Source: Nocardiopsis alborubida
GTDB taxonomy: Bacteria > Actinomycetota > Actinomycetes > Streptosporangiales > Streptosporangiaceae
Reading direction: 5' to 3'
DNA length: 48,406 nt
Assembly: GCF_012396365.1 (NCBI RefSeq)
Contig: NZ_JAAXPG010000043.1
Span: 1-48,406, forward strand
Shown here: one piece after another, positions 1 through 6,958 of the stretch
Position numbering within the stretch: the stretch's first letter is position 1
How the letters are laid out: the number at the start of each line of letters is the position of its first letter
Notes under the pieces: generated by a model
The model's input: the letters and a program-made list of their open reading frames with translations, nothing else
What the model was told of the DNA's origin: nothing
Database searches by the model: none
Made by a program: the position numbers and the translations under genes

Positions 1-61
1 GCACCGCCTCGCGTCGCTGGCGTTCTGCGGCGGTCAGCCCGCCGCCGGTGGAATACCTCAT
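1..61 (-). CDS. IS630-family transposase, N-terminal fragment cut by the window edge
   Basis: Reading leftward from the ATG at 61-59 gives MRYSTGGGLTAAERQRREAV. This matches the typical first residues of IS630-type transposases of actinomycetes (MRYxxGGGLTAAxRxRRExV), which continue into a helix-turn-helix region that would lie outside the window. Only 20 codons are visible, so catalytic residues cannot be judged and it is unknown whether the element is intact. The neighbouring genes on the right are AT-richer than the rest of the window, which fits a mobile or recently acquired segment. The family call rests on this N-terminal signature alone. Confidence 0.6.
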   Translation of the reverse strand, partial: MRYSTGGGLTAAERQRREAV

Positions 62-132
62 ACCTTCGGGATACTCCGGCGGGGCTGCTTGTCAAGAACG
101 GTAACCCCACAAATTAAAGTTCAGTAAGCCCC
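62..132. other. Probable outer end of the IS element and upstream region of the Flp-like gene
   Basis: This stretch lies between the transposase start and the GTG of the next gene and should hold the terminal repeat of the IS630-type element. Such elements insert at TA dinucleotides, and a TA is present at 125-126. The left-hand partner end is outside the window, so the terminus cannot be fixed. On the minus strand TTGACA (95-90) could be the -35 box of the transposase. On the plus strand TTGTCA (89-94) followed 18 bases later by ATTAAA (113-118) could drive the Flp-like gene outward from the IS. Both promoters are guesses. Confidence 0.25.
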
Positions 133-348
133 GTGAACAGCCTGACCAAACTCTGGGTGACGCTGAGCACCTTCCTTGTGCCGACCTCCGAGGAGAAGGA
201 CAAGGGCGCCGGGATCGTCGAGTACGCAGCGATCCTTATTCTCGTTGCCGCCATCGCGGTTGGCATCTGGGCCTTGGGCATTCCTGACCAGATCAGGCAG
301 GCCATAGGGTCCTCCGTTGACCAAATCCTCCAAGGACCGGCGGAATAA
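133..348 (+). CDS. Flp-like small pilin (class III signal peptide protein)
   Basis: A 71-residue protein read from a GTG start. After a short polar N-terminus it has the Flp/Tad pilin signature around residues 25-48: GAGIVEYAAILILVAAI. A glycine precedes the predicted prepilin-peptidase cut, glutamate is at +5 and tyrosine at +6, and a hydrophobic helix follows. Flp pilins are of similar size and are assembled into thin pili by the TadA/B/C machinery at the membrane. No tad secretion genes lie in this window, so assembly would need machinery encoded elsewhere. There is no good ribosome binding site before the GTG. The gene sits directly beside an IS630-type element and starts an AT-rich block. 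It may alternatively be a short membrane protein outside any pilus. Confidence 0.65.
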   Translation: MNSLTKLWVTLSTFLVPTSEEKDKGAGIVEYAAILILVAAIAVGIWALGIPDQIRQAIGSSVDQILQGPAE

Positions 349-403
349 GGTTAACCACACCAATCAGAGACTTTTGGGTTCCCATCAGAAAATCCGGAAA
401 TAG

Positions 404-1453
404 ATGCATCAGGGAAAATCCTCCCCCCAGGAAAGAGAAACTAGAAGCTTGCTCCCTTTAGGGGCTGCACTGACTTCACTGTCCTTACTCACCTCTGGCT
501 GCGTAATTGATCCAGGAACCCCTCCTCAAAGCAACCAGAAGAACGAAAATCCAAACAACCCAAGCCCTCCACCCTCCGATGAAGAAGAAAAGGCAGGACA
601 GGCGATTGCCAGCAGTGTCAGCAGCTCCTCTGACATAGGGTCCGACCTCCAGATTGACGTCTATGCCCTCGAAAGGATTGGAGATAGCCTACTCAGACTT
701 CGCCTGGGAATCACAAACAAATCTAGCCAAGAGTACTATCTTTACGCCGGACTGGCTGATTCAGAGAATCCTTACACAGCCAGCCGAGTCACTCTCGTTG
801 ACGCAGAAAACCAAACTCGACACTTAAGCCACAACCAGAGCGACGGTTCATGCTTCTGCCTTCCCTTTGAAGGCTCCATTGACAGTGGGGAAACCGTGGA
901 AACTTGGGTTGTTTACCCTGAACCCCCACCCGAAGTTGAAAGAATGACCGTAGTCACCCCCCTGACTCCACCGTTTCTGGACGTCCCCATAAGCACTTCA
1001 CCAGAAACCATAGATAGCCAAGGGATTTCAGAGCCAGAAATCCGCGATCTCACCATGATTTCCGATAACACCGAGGATCAAACAGGACGCACCGAAAGCA
1101 GCGATGAAGTCAGCATCATCCTGTCTTCTGACGTACTTTTCGAGACAAACAGTGCAGACCTCAGCCCCGATGCAGAGGAAATCATACAGCAGGTCGCCAG
1201 TGAAATTGATGACGCAAGCTCCTCCACAGTGAGAATTGATGGACACGCAGACAACACCGGCAACGAATCCATCAACCTTCCACTCTCACAAAGGCGCGCA
1301 GAAACTGTCGAATCAGTTCTTACGGATTTGGTCACCAGAAGTGGGATCAATTTCGAGGTAGAGGGCCACGGGGCCAGCGAACCCATCGCCAACAACGATA
1401 CCGAAGAGGGTCGCGAGCGCAACCGACGAGTCAGCGTCACCTTCGAAAAATAG
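404..1453 (+). CDS. Lipoprotein with C-terminal OmpA-like peptidoglycan-binding domain
   Basis: 349 residues. The N-terminus has a hydrophobic stretch ending in the lipobox LTSGC (Cys33), so the protein is probably a lipid-anchored surface protein. A Pro/Asn-rich linker follows. Residues about 80-205 form an unknown domain with a CxC motif (GSCFCLPF) ending in DVPIS, and a second acidic linker leads to an OmpA-like domain at about 240-349. That domain keeps the diaminopimelate-binding signature: HADNTG with Asp283 and LSQRRAETV with Arg298. OmpA-like domains hold proteins on peptidoglycan. The coding sequence is much poorer in G+C than the rest of the window, suggesting recent transfer. The unknown domain is repeated in the next gene 9 bases downstream, so the two probably form an operon and work together. 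Confidence 0.75.
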   Translation: MHQGKSSPQERETRSLLPLGAALTSLSLLTSGCVIDPGTPPQSNQKNENPNNPSPPPSDEEEKAGQAIASSVSSSSDIGSDLQIDVYALERIGDSLLRLRLGITNKSSQEYYLYAGLADSENPYTASRVTLVDAENQTRHLSHNQSDGSCFCLPFEGSIDSGETVETWVVYPEPPPEVERMTVVTPLTPPFLDVPISTSPETIDSQGISEPEIRDLTMISDNTEDQTGRTESSDEVSIILSSDVLFETNSADLSPDAEEIIQQVASEIDDASSSTVRIDGHADNTGNESINLPLSQRRAETVESVLTDLVTRSGINFEVEGHGASEPIANNDTEEGRERNRRVSVTFEK

Positions 1454-1462
1454 GAGGCATCG

Positions 1463-1990
1463 ATGCGAAAGGCTGCAAGAAAACTCGGCCTCATCACGAC
1501 CATCTCAATAACAGCGCTCGTTTTCTCTGTAGGCACAAGCACCTCAGCAGCACCCACTCAAAATGATTTCGAAGCACTCGGCACAGCCCCTGGAAACGAA
1601 ACAAGCTCCTCTTCCCTGACCGCAGAGGTGAATGTCGCAGAGGAAAACGAATCCGGAAACCTACTGGCAGTGACATGGAGTATAGAAAACTCTGGAAGTG
1701 AACCAGTAGTTCTCACATGGCTCACCGATCTGTCATATACATACAGTGGCGGAGCCTATTTCTCCGGAGTCACCGCCTTTTCTCCAGAAAACGGAACCCG
1801 CTATCATCCAATCATGGACGGCGAAGGGGAATGCCTGTGCGCGGGAAATGTTTCGAACGATTTTGAGCAGCGTGTCGACTCCGAGGAAAAAATGACATAC
1901 TGGTCCATGTACTCGGTCCCGAGCGACCTTGAGACCATATCCGTGGAGATCCCCGGTTTCGACCCCATCGAGGACATCCCCATCTCCTGA
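1463..1990 (+). CDS. Small secreted protein sharing the CxC domain of the upstream lipoprotein
   Basis: 175 residues from an ATG preceded by an AGGAGG-like site (taggaggc) that overlaps the end of the upstream gene. Residues 1-30 form a Sec signal peptide (basic start, hydrophobic core, cut near TSAAP). The mature part is predicted beta-rich and contains GECLCAGN, then YSVPSDLETISVEIPGF and a terminal DIPIS. The same order of motifs (CxC, a valine/proline strand, DVPIS) occurs in residues 80-205 of the lipoprotein before it, so the two are paralogous domains: one tethered to peptidoglycan, one free. No family is recognised. It belongs to the same AT-rich block. The two cysteines could bind metal or form a disulphide; the sequence does not decide. 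Confidence 0.7.
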   Translation: MRKAARKLGLITTISITALVFSVGTSTSAAPTQNDFEALGTAPGNETSSSSLTAEVNVAEENESGNLLAVTWSIENSGSEPVVLTWLTDLSYTYSGGAYFSGVTAFSPENGTRYHPIMDGEGECLCAGNVSNDFEQRVDSEEKMTYWSMYSVPSDLETISVEIPGFDPIEDIPIS

Positions 1991-2026
1991 CGTCCCCCCA
2001 CCATCCAGATCGCCTAGGAGGCGGCG

Positions 2027-2698
2027 TTGCCCACCCCCCACCGCCCCGAACTCGGGGACACCCGACGGCCCTCCCCCACCGGACCGCCCGGGCGTTCCGG
2101 CGAACGCAACGGGCCGCCGAGGAGGCACCGGGGCGGCCGGTTCCTGCAACGGTTCCGCCCTGCCCGGAGAGCGGGGGGCGACCGGGGCGCGGCGTTCGTC
2201 GAACTGGCGGCGGTCACCGTGCTGGCCGCGGCGATCGTGGTCGCGGTCTACCAACTCGGACTCAGCCAGACCTTCAACAGCGGGGTCCGGCAGATGGTGT
2301 GCCTGGTCGAGGGCCCCGGCTGCGGTGACGAGACCTGGGTGGACGCCGACCGGCCGGAGGAACCCGAGGAGTACGAGTGGGGCCAGGGCAACTCCAACGC
2401 CCTGGAGAACGAGACGCTCGCGATGGGCATGGCCGCGGACCGCGGCTGGACCGAGAACGAGTGGGAGTGCCTGAGCAACCTGTGGAGCGTCGTCTCCCAC
2501 TGGGACCACACGTTCATCAACACCGAGACCGGTGACCACGGCATCTCGGGGTTCAACCCGGCCAGGCACGGCTCCATGCCCGAGGGCTTCCGCGAGAGCC
2601 CGTCGGCGCAGATCTCCTGGGGGATGAGCCACATCGACGACGCCTACGGGTCGCCCTGCGCCGCCTGGACGTACTGGGAGAACACCGGCACCTACTGA
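2027..2698 (+). CDS. Tad-pilin-like N-terminus fused to a degenerate lytic transglycosylase-like domain
   Basis: 223 residues. The TTG start is supported by AGGAGG at 2016-2021, five bases upstream. After a Pro/Arg-rich cytoplasmic tail comes a class III pilin signature, GDRGAAFVELAAVTVLAA, with Gly before the predicted cut and Glu at +5, then a membrane helix. From about residue 146 the sequence resembles the small actinobacterial transglycosylase / aggregation-promoting-factor domain: WECLSNLW at the start, ISWGMSHIDDAYGSPCAAW at the end. In that family the motif after the first Trp is (K/R)ESGW, whose Glu is catalytic. Here it reads VVSHW, so Val156 replaces the Glu and the domain is probably enzymatically dead but may still bind glycan. 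G+C is back to the high background, unlike the three genes before it. Confidence 0.6.
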   Translation: MPTPHRPELGDTRRPSPTGPPGRSGERNGPPRRHRGGRFLQRFRPARRAGGDRGAAFVELAAVTVLAAAIVVAVYQLGLSQTFNSGVRQMVCLVEGPGCGDETWVDADRPEEPEEYEWGQGNSNALENETLAMGMAADRGWTENEWECLSNLWSVVSHWDHTFINTETGDHGISGFNPARHGSMPEGFRESPSAQISWGMSHIDDAYGSPCAAWTYWENTGTY

Positions 2699-3124
2699 GG
2701 GCCTTCCCCCTTCCCCACCCGTCTGCCCTGCCGTCCTGCCGTCCTGCCGCCCGCACACCTGGCTGCTCCCCCCGCGCACTCCTGCCCGCGCTCCCCTGTG
2801 GGACGGCACGCCTCCGCACGGGGGCTCCGCTCTTCCTCACACCCGCGTCTCCCTGCACTCGCGATCCCTCGCACCCGCGTTCCCTTACACGAGCACCGCT
2901 CACGGAATCGGGTGCGGCATCTTCGCGGCATGTGAAGGTTCCGCAAAACACCCACAGAAATTGGTAAATACCAGGGTCTTATCAGACATAAAGGGCATTT
3001 CCCTCTGCGGAACGTTCGTACCCTGAACGTTCCCACGCCGCCCCGCCGGGGGCTCTGGTGTGGAAGACGGGCACCGCTGCCGTCTCGTGGGGGCACGGGT
3101 CGGCACTGACCACACGGGGGTTCG
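2699..3124. other. Intergenic region upstream of the glycosyltransferase gene
   Basis: No gene seen in this stretch. The first 200 bases are pyrimidine-rich low-complexity sequence. The second half has an AT-rich dip at about 2925-3005 that is the likely promoter area. It contains the short inverted repeat TGGTA-aa-TACCA (2962-2973) and, further down, the GAACGTTC pair listed separately. I could not place a convincing -35/-10 pair. Confidence 0.5.
3009..3033. promoter_or_regulatory. Inverted repeat GGAACGTTC-n7-GAACGTTCC, possible operator
   Basis: Two 9-base arms, GGAACGTTC (3009-3017) and GAACGTTCC (3025-3033), are exact reverse complements separated by seven bases. Each arm also contains the self-palindromic GAACGTTC, so the site reads equally as a direct repeat of two palindromes 16 bp apart, about 1.5 helical turns. 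It lies about 90 bases before the glycosyltransferase start, a position that fits a repressor or activator site. The binding protein is unknown. Confidence 0.4.
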
Positions 3125-5554
3125 GTGAAGATCGCCTATCTGATCAACGACATGTACGGCATCGGCGGAACCGTCCGCACCGTCGCCAACCAGGCGGCGG
3201 CGCTGTCCGCACGGCACGAGGTCGAGATCGTCTCGGTGTTCCGGCACCGCGCGGAGCCCGTTCTGCCCGTACCCGCGCAGGTGAGCCTGCGCCCGCTCGT
3301 GGACGTCCGCGGGTACGACGGCGCCGACGGTACGGGGACCGACGGCCGCCCGCTGTACGAGGGATCGGAACGGGCCGGTGTACCGCCGCTGCTCTTCCCC
3401 CCGGAGGACGCGCGCGGCCCCACGCACAGCCGCCTGACCGACGACCGGCTGGAGGAGTACCTGGCCACCACCGACGCCGACGTGGTGGTGGGCACCCGGC
3501 CGGGACTGAACGTGGTGATCGCCCGGGCCGCTCCGAGCCGGGTGGTCAAGATCGGCCAGGAGCACCTGACCTACGACCAGCACTCCGAGCCGCTGCGCCG
3601 GGTGATGGAGGACGCCTATCCCCACCTGGACGCCTTCGTGACCGTGACCGAGGCCGACGCGCGCACGTACCGTGACCGGATGCCGATGCCTCGGGTGCGC
3701 GTGCTGTCCATCCCGAACTCGGTGCCCGCGCCCGCGTTCACCGCCAACGGGCACAACAGCCGCACGATCGTGTCCGCCGGGCGGCTGGCCCCCAGCAAGC
3801 GGCACGACCTCCTGGTGCAGGCCTTCTCCATGGTCAGCGAGGAATTCCCCGAGTGGACGCTGCGGATCTACGGGCGCGGCAACCGGCGTGCGGCACTGGC
3901 CCGGCTGGTGAACTCGCTCGGGCTCCAGGACCGTGTGTGGCTGATGGGCGCGCACCCCCGCGTCGAGGAGGCCTGGGCCCAGGGTTCGTTCGCGGCGGTG
4001 ACCTCCAGCGAGGAGCCGTTCGGGATGACGATCGTGGAGGCCATGCGTTCGGGACTGCCGGTGGTGAGCACCGACTGCCCGCACGGTCCGGCGTCGATCA
4101 TCCGCGACCGCGAGGACGGGCTGCTGGTGCCCAACCGGTCCGCCCCGGGGATCGCCGACGGGCTGGCCCAGCTGATGGCCGACGACGAGCTGCGCCGGCG
4201 GATGTCGTCCGCCGCGCTGACCGGCTCCGAGCGCTTCGACCCCGCCAACGTCATGCTGATGCACGAGGAGCTGTTCTCCGGCCTCTCCGGCCACGAACTG
4301 CCTCCGCCGCGGGTGTCGGTGCCCGCGCCGCGCCCCGAACCTGCCGCCGCCTGCCGGGTGCGCGTGGCCGGGGACGGAGTCGCGGTGCTGTCGTTCGCCG
4401 ATCCGCCCGACCGGGTGGTGCTGACCCTGGAGGGGAAGCGGGTGGAGCTGGAGCCGGACGGCACCGGCGACGTGGTCGTGGACGCCGCACGCACCCGGCT
4501 GGCCGCGCGCACGTGGGAGGTGCTGCGGCTCGACGGCGACCGGGAGACCCCGGTCCACGACGTGGAGATCCGCCAGCACGGCTTCCCGTTGGATCCGGAA
4601 CGGGTCGGGCGCCTGGCCCTGGTGCTGCCCTCCCGTTCGGCGAAGGGCCGTCTGGTTCTGCACGTGAGGCGCTCGGCGCACCACGCCGAGGTGGAGCACG
4701 TGGAGTCGGCCGACGGGCTGATCACCGTGCAGGGCCGGGTGCTGGGCCGCGCCACCCCGGACGCCCACGCGCGCCTGGCGGTGCGGCTGCGCACTTCGCC
4801 CGGGGCCCTGCGGGAGTTCTCCGCGCCGGTGGCCGGTGACGGCCGCTTCACGGCGGTGGTGGACCCCGAGGTCGTGGTACACGGCCGGTACGGCGAGTCG
4901 GAGAAGTGGGAGCTGCGCCTGGTGCTCTCCGACGGGACCGAGTGCACCGTGGGACGGCACCTGTCCGGTGTGGCGGGCTACCAGAAGATCATCCGGTACC
5001 CGGACCAGAAGGTGGAGCGTGGCGAGGGGGCCGGCTCGCGGGTACGCCCCTACTACACGGTCAACGACCGGCTGGGGCTCGTGACGTCGCCGCTGGCGCC
5101 CACCCTGGAGGTGGACCGCGTGCGGGCGGTCCCGGCGGGGCGCCGCGGCAGCCGTCTGCGGTTCGAGGTGCGTCTGGCCTCCCCACTCCCGGAGGGCGCG
5201 GAGTACGCAGTGGAGGTGGTGCGCGGCACCGACGTGGGCCGGCGCTTCCCGCTCCGCGCCGAGGGCGGTTCCGCCTCCGGCAGCCGTCTGGTGGGCTCCC
5301 TGCCGCTGCTGGCGCGGACGGAGTACGGCGGGCCCGGAGCGATCCGGGCCACGTGGCGGCTGCGACTGCTGGCGGGGCCGTCGGGGGCTCTGGGACGTCT
5401 GGGCGCCACAGCGGTCCCGGACAGCACCTCGCGCCGTTGGAGCCACGGCCCGTACGTGCGCTCGGCGACCGTGACGCCCCTGGGCTCCGGTGACCTCCAG
5501 GTCACCGTCGCCGACGTCCACGCGCGGGAGGCCGTCCGGCGACGGATGCCCTGA
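3125..5554 (+). CDS. GT4-family glycosyltransferase with large uncharacterised C-terminal region
   Basis: 809 residues from a GTG start. Residues 1-390 are a GT-B fold, family 4 retaining glycosyltransferase: the N-terminal MKIAYLINDMYGIGG glycine-rich loop, SAGRLAPSKRHDLLVQAF at the start of the nucleotide-sugar half, and the E-x7-E motif EPFGMTIVE (Glu297, Glu305) that contacts the donor sugar. Residues about 400-809 are rich in alternating Val/Leu/Arg strands and look like repeated beta-sandwich modules with no motif I recognise. Such a layout occurs in enzymes that build wall teichoic or other cell-wall polymers, but donor and acceptor cannot be read from sequence. No signal peptide, so it should act in the cytoplasm or at the inner membrane face. 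It is convergent with the following gene, with 11 bases between stops. Confidence 0.75.
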   Translation: MKIAYLINDMYGIGGTVRTVANQAAALSARHEVEIVSVFRHRAEPVLPVPAQVSLRPLVDVRGYDGADGTGTDGRPLYEGSERAGVPPLLFPPEDARGPTHSRLTDDRLEEYLATTDADVVVGTRPGLNVVIARAAPSRVVKIGQEHLTYDQHSEPLRRVMEDAYPHLDAFVTVTEADARTYRDRMPMPRVRVLSIPNSVPAPAFTANGHNSRTIVSAGRLAPSKRHDLLVQAFSMVSEEFPEWTLRIYGRGNRRAALARLVNSLGLQDRVWLMGAHPRVEEAWAQGSFAAVTSSEEPFGMTIVEAMRSGLPVVSTDCPHGPASIIRDREDGLLVPNRSAPGIADGLAQLMADDELRRRMSSAALTGSERFDPANVMLMHEELFSGLSGHELPPPRVSVPAPRPEPAAACRVRVAGDGVAVLSFADPPDRVVLTLEGKRVELEPDGTGDVVVDAARTRLAARTWEVLRLDGDRETPVHDVEIRQHGFPLDPERVGRLALVLPSRSAKGRLVLHVRRSAHHAEVEHVESADGLITVQGRVLGRATPDAHARLAVRLRTSPGALREFSAPVAGDGRFTAVVDPEVVVHGRYGESEKWELRLVLSDGTECTVGRHLSGVAGYQKIIRYPDQKVERGEGAGSRVRPYYTVNDRLGLVTSPLAPTLEVDRVRAVPAGRRGSRLRFEVRLASPLPEGAEYAVEVVRGTDVGRRFPLRAEGGSASGSRLVGSLPLLARTEYGGPGAIRATWRLRLLAGPSGALGRLGATAVPDSTSRRWSHGPYVRSATVTPLGSGDLQVTVADVHAREAVRRRMP

Positions 5555-5565
5555 CCCGGGGCGCC

Positions 5566-6537
5566 TCAGGCCTGCCCGGTGCGGATCATGCGCTGGGCGA
5601 GGCTGAGCCGGTCCAGCAGCCAGTCGGGCAGGTGGTCGGCGCCGCGAGGAAAGTGCTGGATGTCCTGGTGGAAGTCGCGGGGGTCGGGTTCGAAGTCGAA
5701 CTCGGGCGGGGCGTCGTGGTCGAAGTGCGCCCCGATCTCCCGCGACTCCTGCACGGTGAACCGGGCCGTGAACCACGTGCCCTTGCCCGGCTGGTACATC
5801 CCGGTGCGCAACCGGTCCAGCAGCCGCCCGACCTCGGGGAGGAGCAGGTCCCACTCCGTGCCGCCGTCCGGTCTGCGCACTCTCACCCGTGACGAGGAGA
5901 CCCCGAACAGGCCCCGGTAGTCGACGACGACCTCCTTCCAGGGGCCGTGGAGCGAGTCGAGGGTACGGTCCACGATCTCCTGGACGGTGTCCATCATCTC
6001 CTCGGGGGTCATGTCCCCCGGGGACATCCGCGTCCGCGGGTCGGGGCGCGAGGCGATGAGCAGGCTCCAGGGCGACCCGCCGTCCTGCGCCTCGGGCACG
6101 CGGTCGCCCTGGAGCCGGTCCCGCAGCCAGACGGGGACGTGCTCGTCGTCGCGCGGGAAGTGCTCCAGGTCGAGCAGGTAACTGGCGTCGTCCCGCGGCT
6201 CGTCGAAGTGCGGCTCGTTCTCGTAGTCGTAGCGGATCCGGTAGCTCGCGGGCCGGTCGACCTCGTAGTAGGCGGTGTACCAGGTACCCGTCCCCTCGGC
6301 GTACATCCCCGCGCGGATCTCCCGCAGCCGTTCCAGGGTGGACAACGGCGGGATCCAGCCGCTGCTGCGCCCGCCCTCGAACATCACCTCGAAGAGGGCC
6401 GTCTCGCAGGCGCCCAGTCCGGAGTACACGAGCCGGAGCTTGACCCAGTCGTCGGGGGCCGCCCGGAGCAGGTCCGTCCCGATCCTGCGGAGGAGCTCGT
6501 CCTGTTCGACGGGGGTCATCGCTTTACGGGCGCTCAT
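5566..6537 (-). CDS. Tandem-duplicated YezG/DUF600-like protein
   Basis: 323 residues. I choose the ATG at 6537-6535 (MSARKAMTPVEQDELL), which has GGCGAGG just upstream; the open frame extends further but without protein-like composition. The protein consists of two copies of the same domain. Copy 1 (about 15-155) has DDWVKLRLVYSG, GTWYTAYYEVD, YRIRYDYENEP and HVPVWLRDRL. Copy 2 (about 185-323) has GPWKEVVVDYRG, GTWFTARFTVQ, IGAHFDHDAPP and HLPDWLLDRL. The pattern (W near the start, W-F/Y-T strand, D-Y-D/E acidic turn, late W) resembles YezG-like immunity proteins of polymorphic toxins. No toxin gene is recognised next to it. It is cytoplasmic and acidic. The family link is by eye and moderate. 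Confidence 0.6.
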   Translation of the reverse strand: MSARKAMTPVEQDELLRRIGTDLLRAAPDDWVKLRLVYSGLGACETALFEVMFEGGRSSGWIPPLSTLERLREIRAGMYAEGTGTWYTAYYEVDRPASYRIRYDYENEPHFDEPRDDASYLLDLEHFPRDDEHVPVWLRDRLQGDRVPEAQDGGSPWSLLIASRPDPRTRMSPGDMTPEEMMDTVQEIVDRTLDSLHGPWKEVVVDYRGLFGVSSSRVRVRRPDGGTEWDLLLPEVGRLLDRLRTGMYQPGKGTWFTARFTVQESREIGAHFDHDAPPEFDFEPDPRDFHQDIQHFPRGADHLPDWLLDRLSLAQRMIRTGQA

Positions 6538-6958
6538 GTCCTCGCCTTCGCTTCTTCTGCGGTGGAATGGGTGCGAATCCGACCACGCACCACGACTCGA
6601 CACGCGCCGGACAGGGTCCATCCTCCCTGTGCGGAAGCCGCCGTGGGCCCCACACCCGACAGAAACACGCCGGACGATTCCCACGAAGTCGTATGGCCGC
6701 GTGGTCCGGCGCGGACGGCTCCCCACCCGCCACGCCACCGCTACGCGTCCGAACAGGGCGAACACCCCTCGCACCGGCCCCAGAAGGGACCGCGGTCGTC
6801 CACAGGCCCTACCGCTTCCCGACATGCCCGGATAAGCTGCGCTGGTCGGGACGTTGTCCGGGCGTGTTCGCGTGCTCACCACGCGCGACGCGGCCTGCTG
6901 CTCCCCCCTCCCCCGCTCCCCTCCTCCCGGGAGCACCCCCTCCCCTGATGGAAAAGGC
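6538..6958. other. Divergent intergenic region between the DUF600-like gene and the TadG-like gene
   Basis: About 420 bases with no convincing gene on either strand. It must hold the promoters of both divergent genes. Around 6820-6865 there is a loose inverted repeat (CCCGAC ... GTCGGG) flanking ggataagctgcg, which could be a promoter or operator for the rightward gene. Nothing firmer is visible. Confidence 0.4.

Noticed and set aside
2900..5854. 984-codon open frame on the minus strand, opposite the glycosyltransferase
   Set aside because: Repetitive Arg/His/Gly/Pro content and it crosses two intergenic regions; the plus-strand gene has clear GT4 motifs.
6854..6958. Longer start for the TadG-like protein
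   Set aside because: The extra 35 residues are low-complexity Pro/Ser/Cys, and the ATG at 6959 has a better-placed GGAAAAGG.
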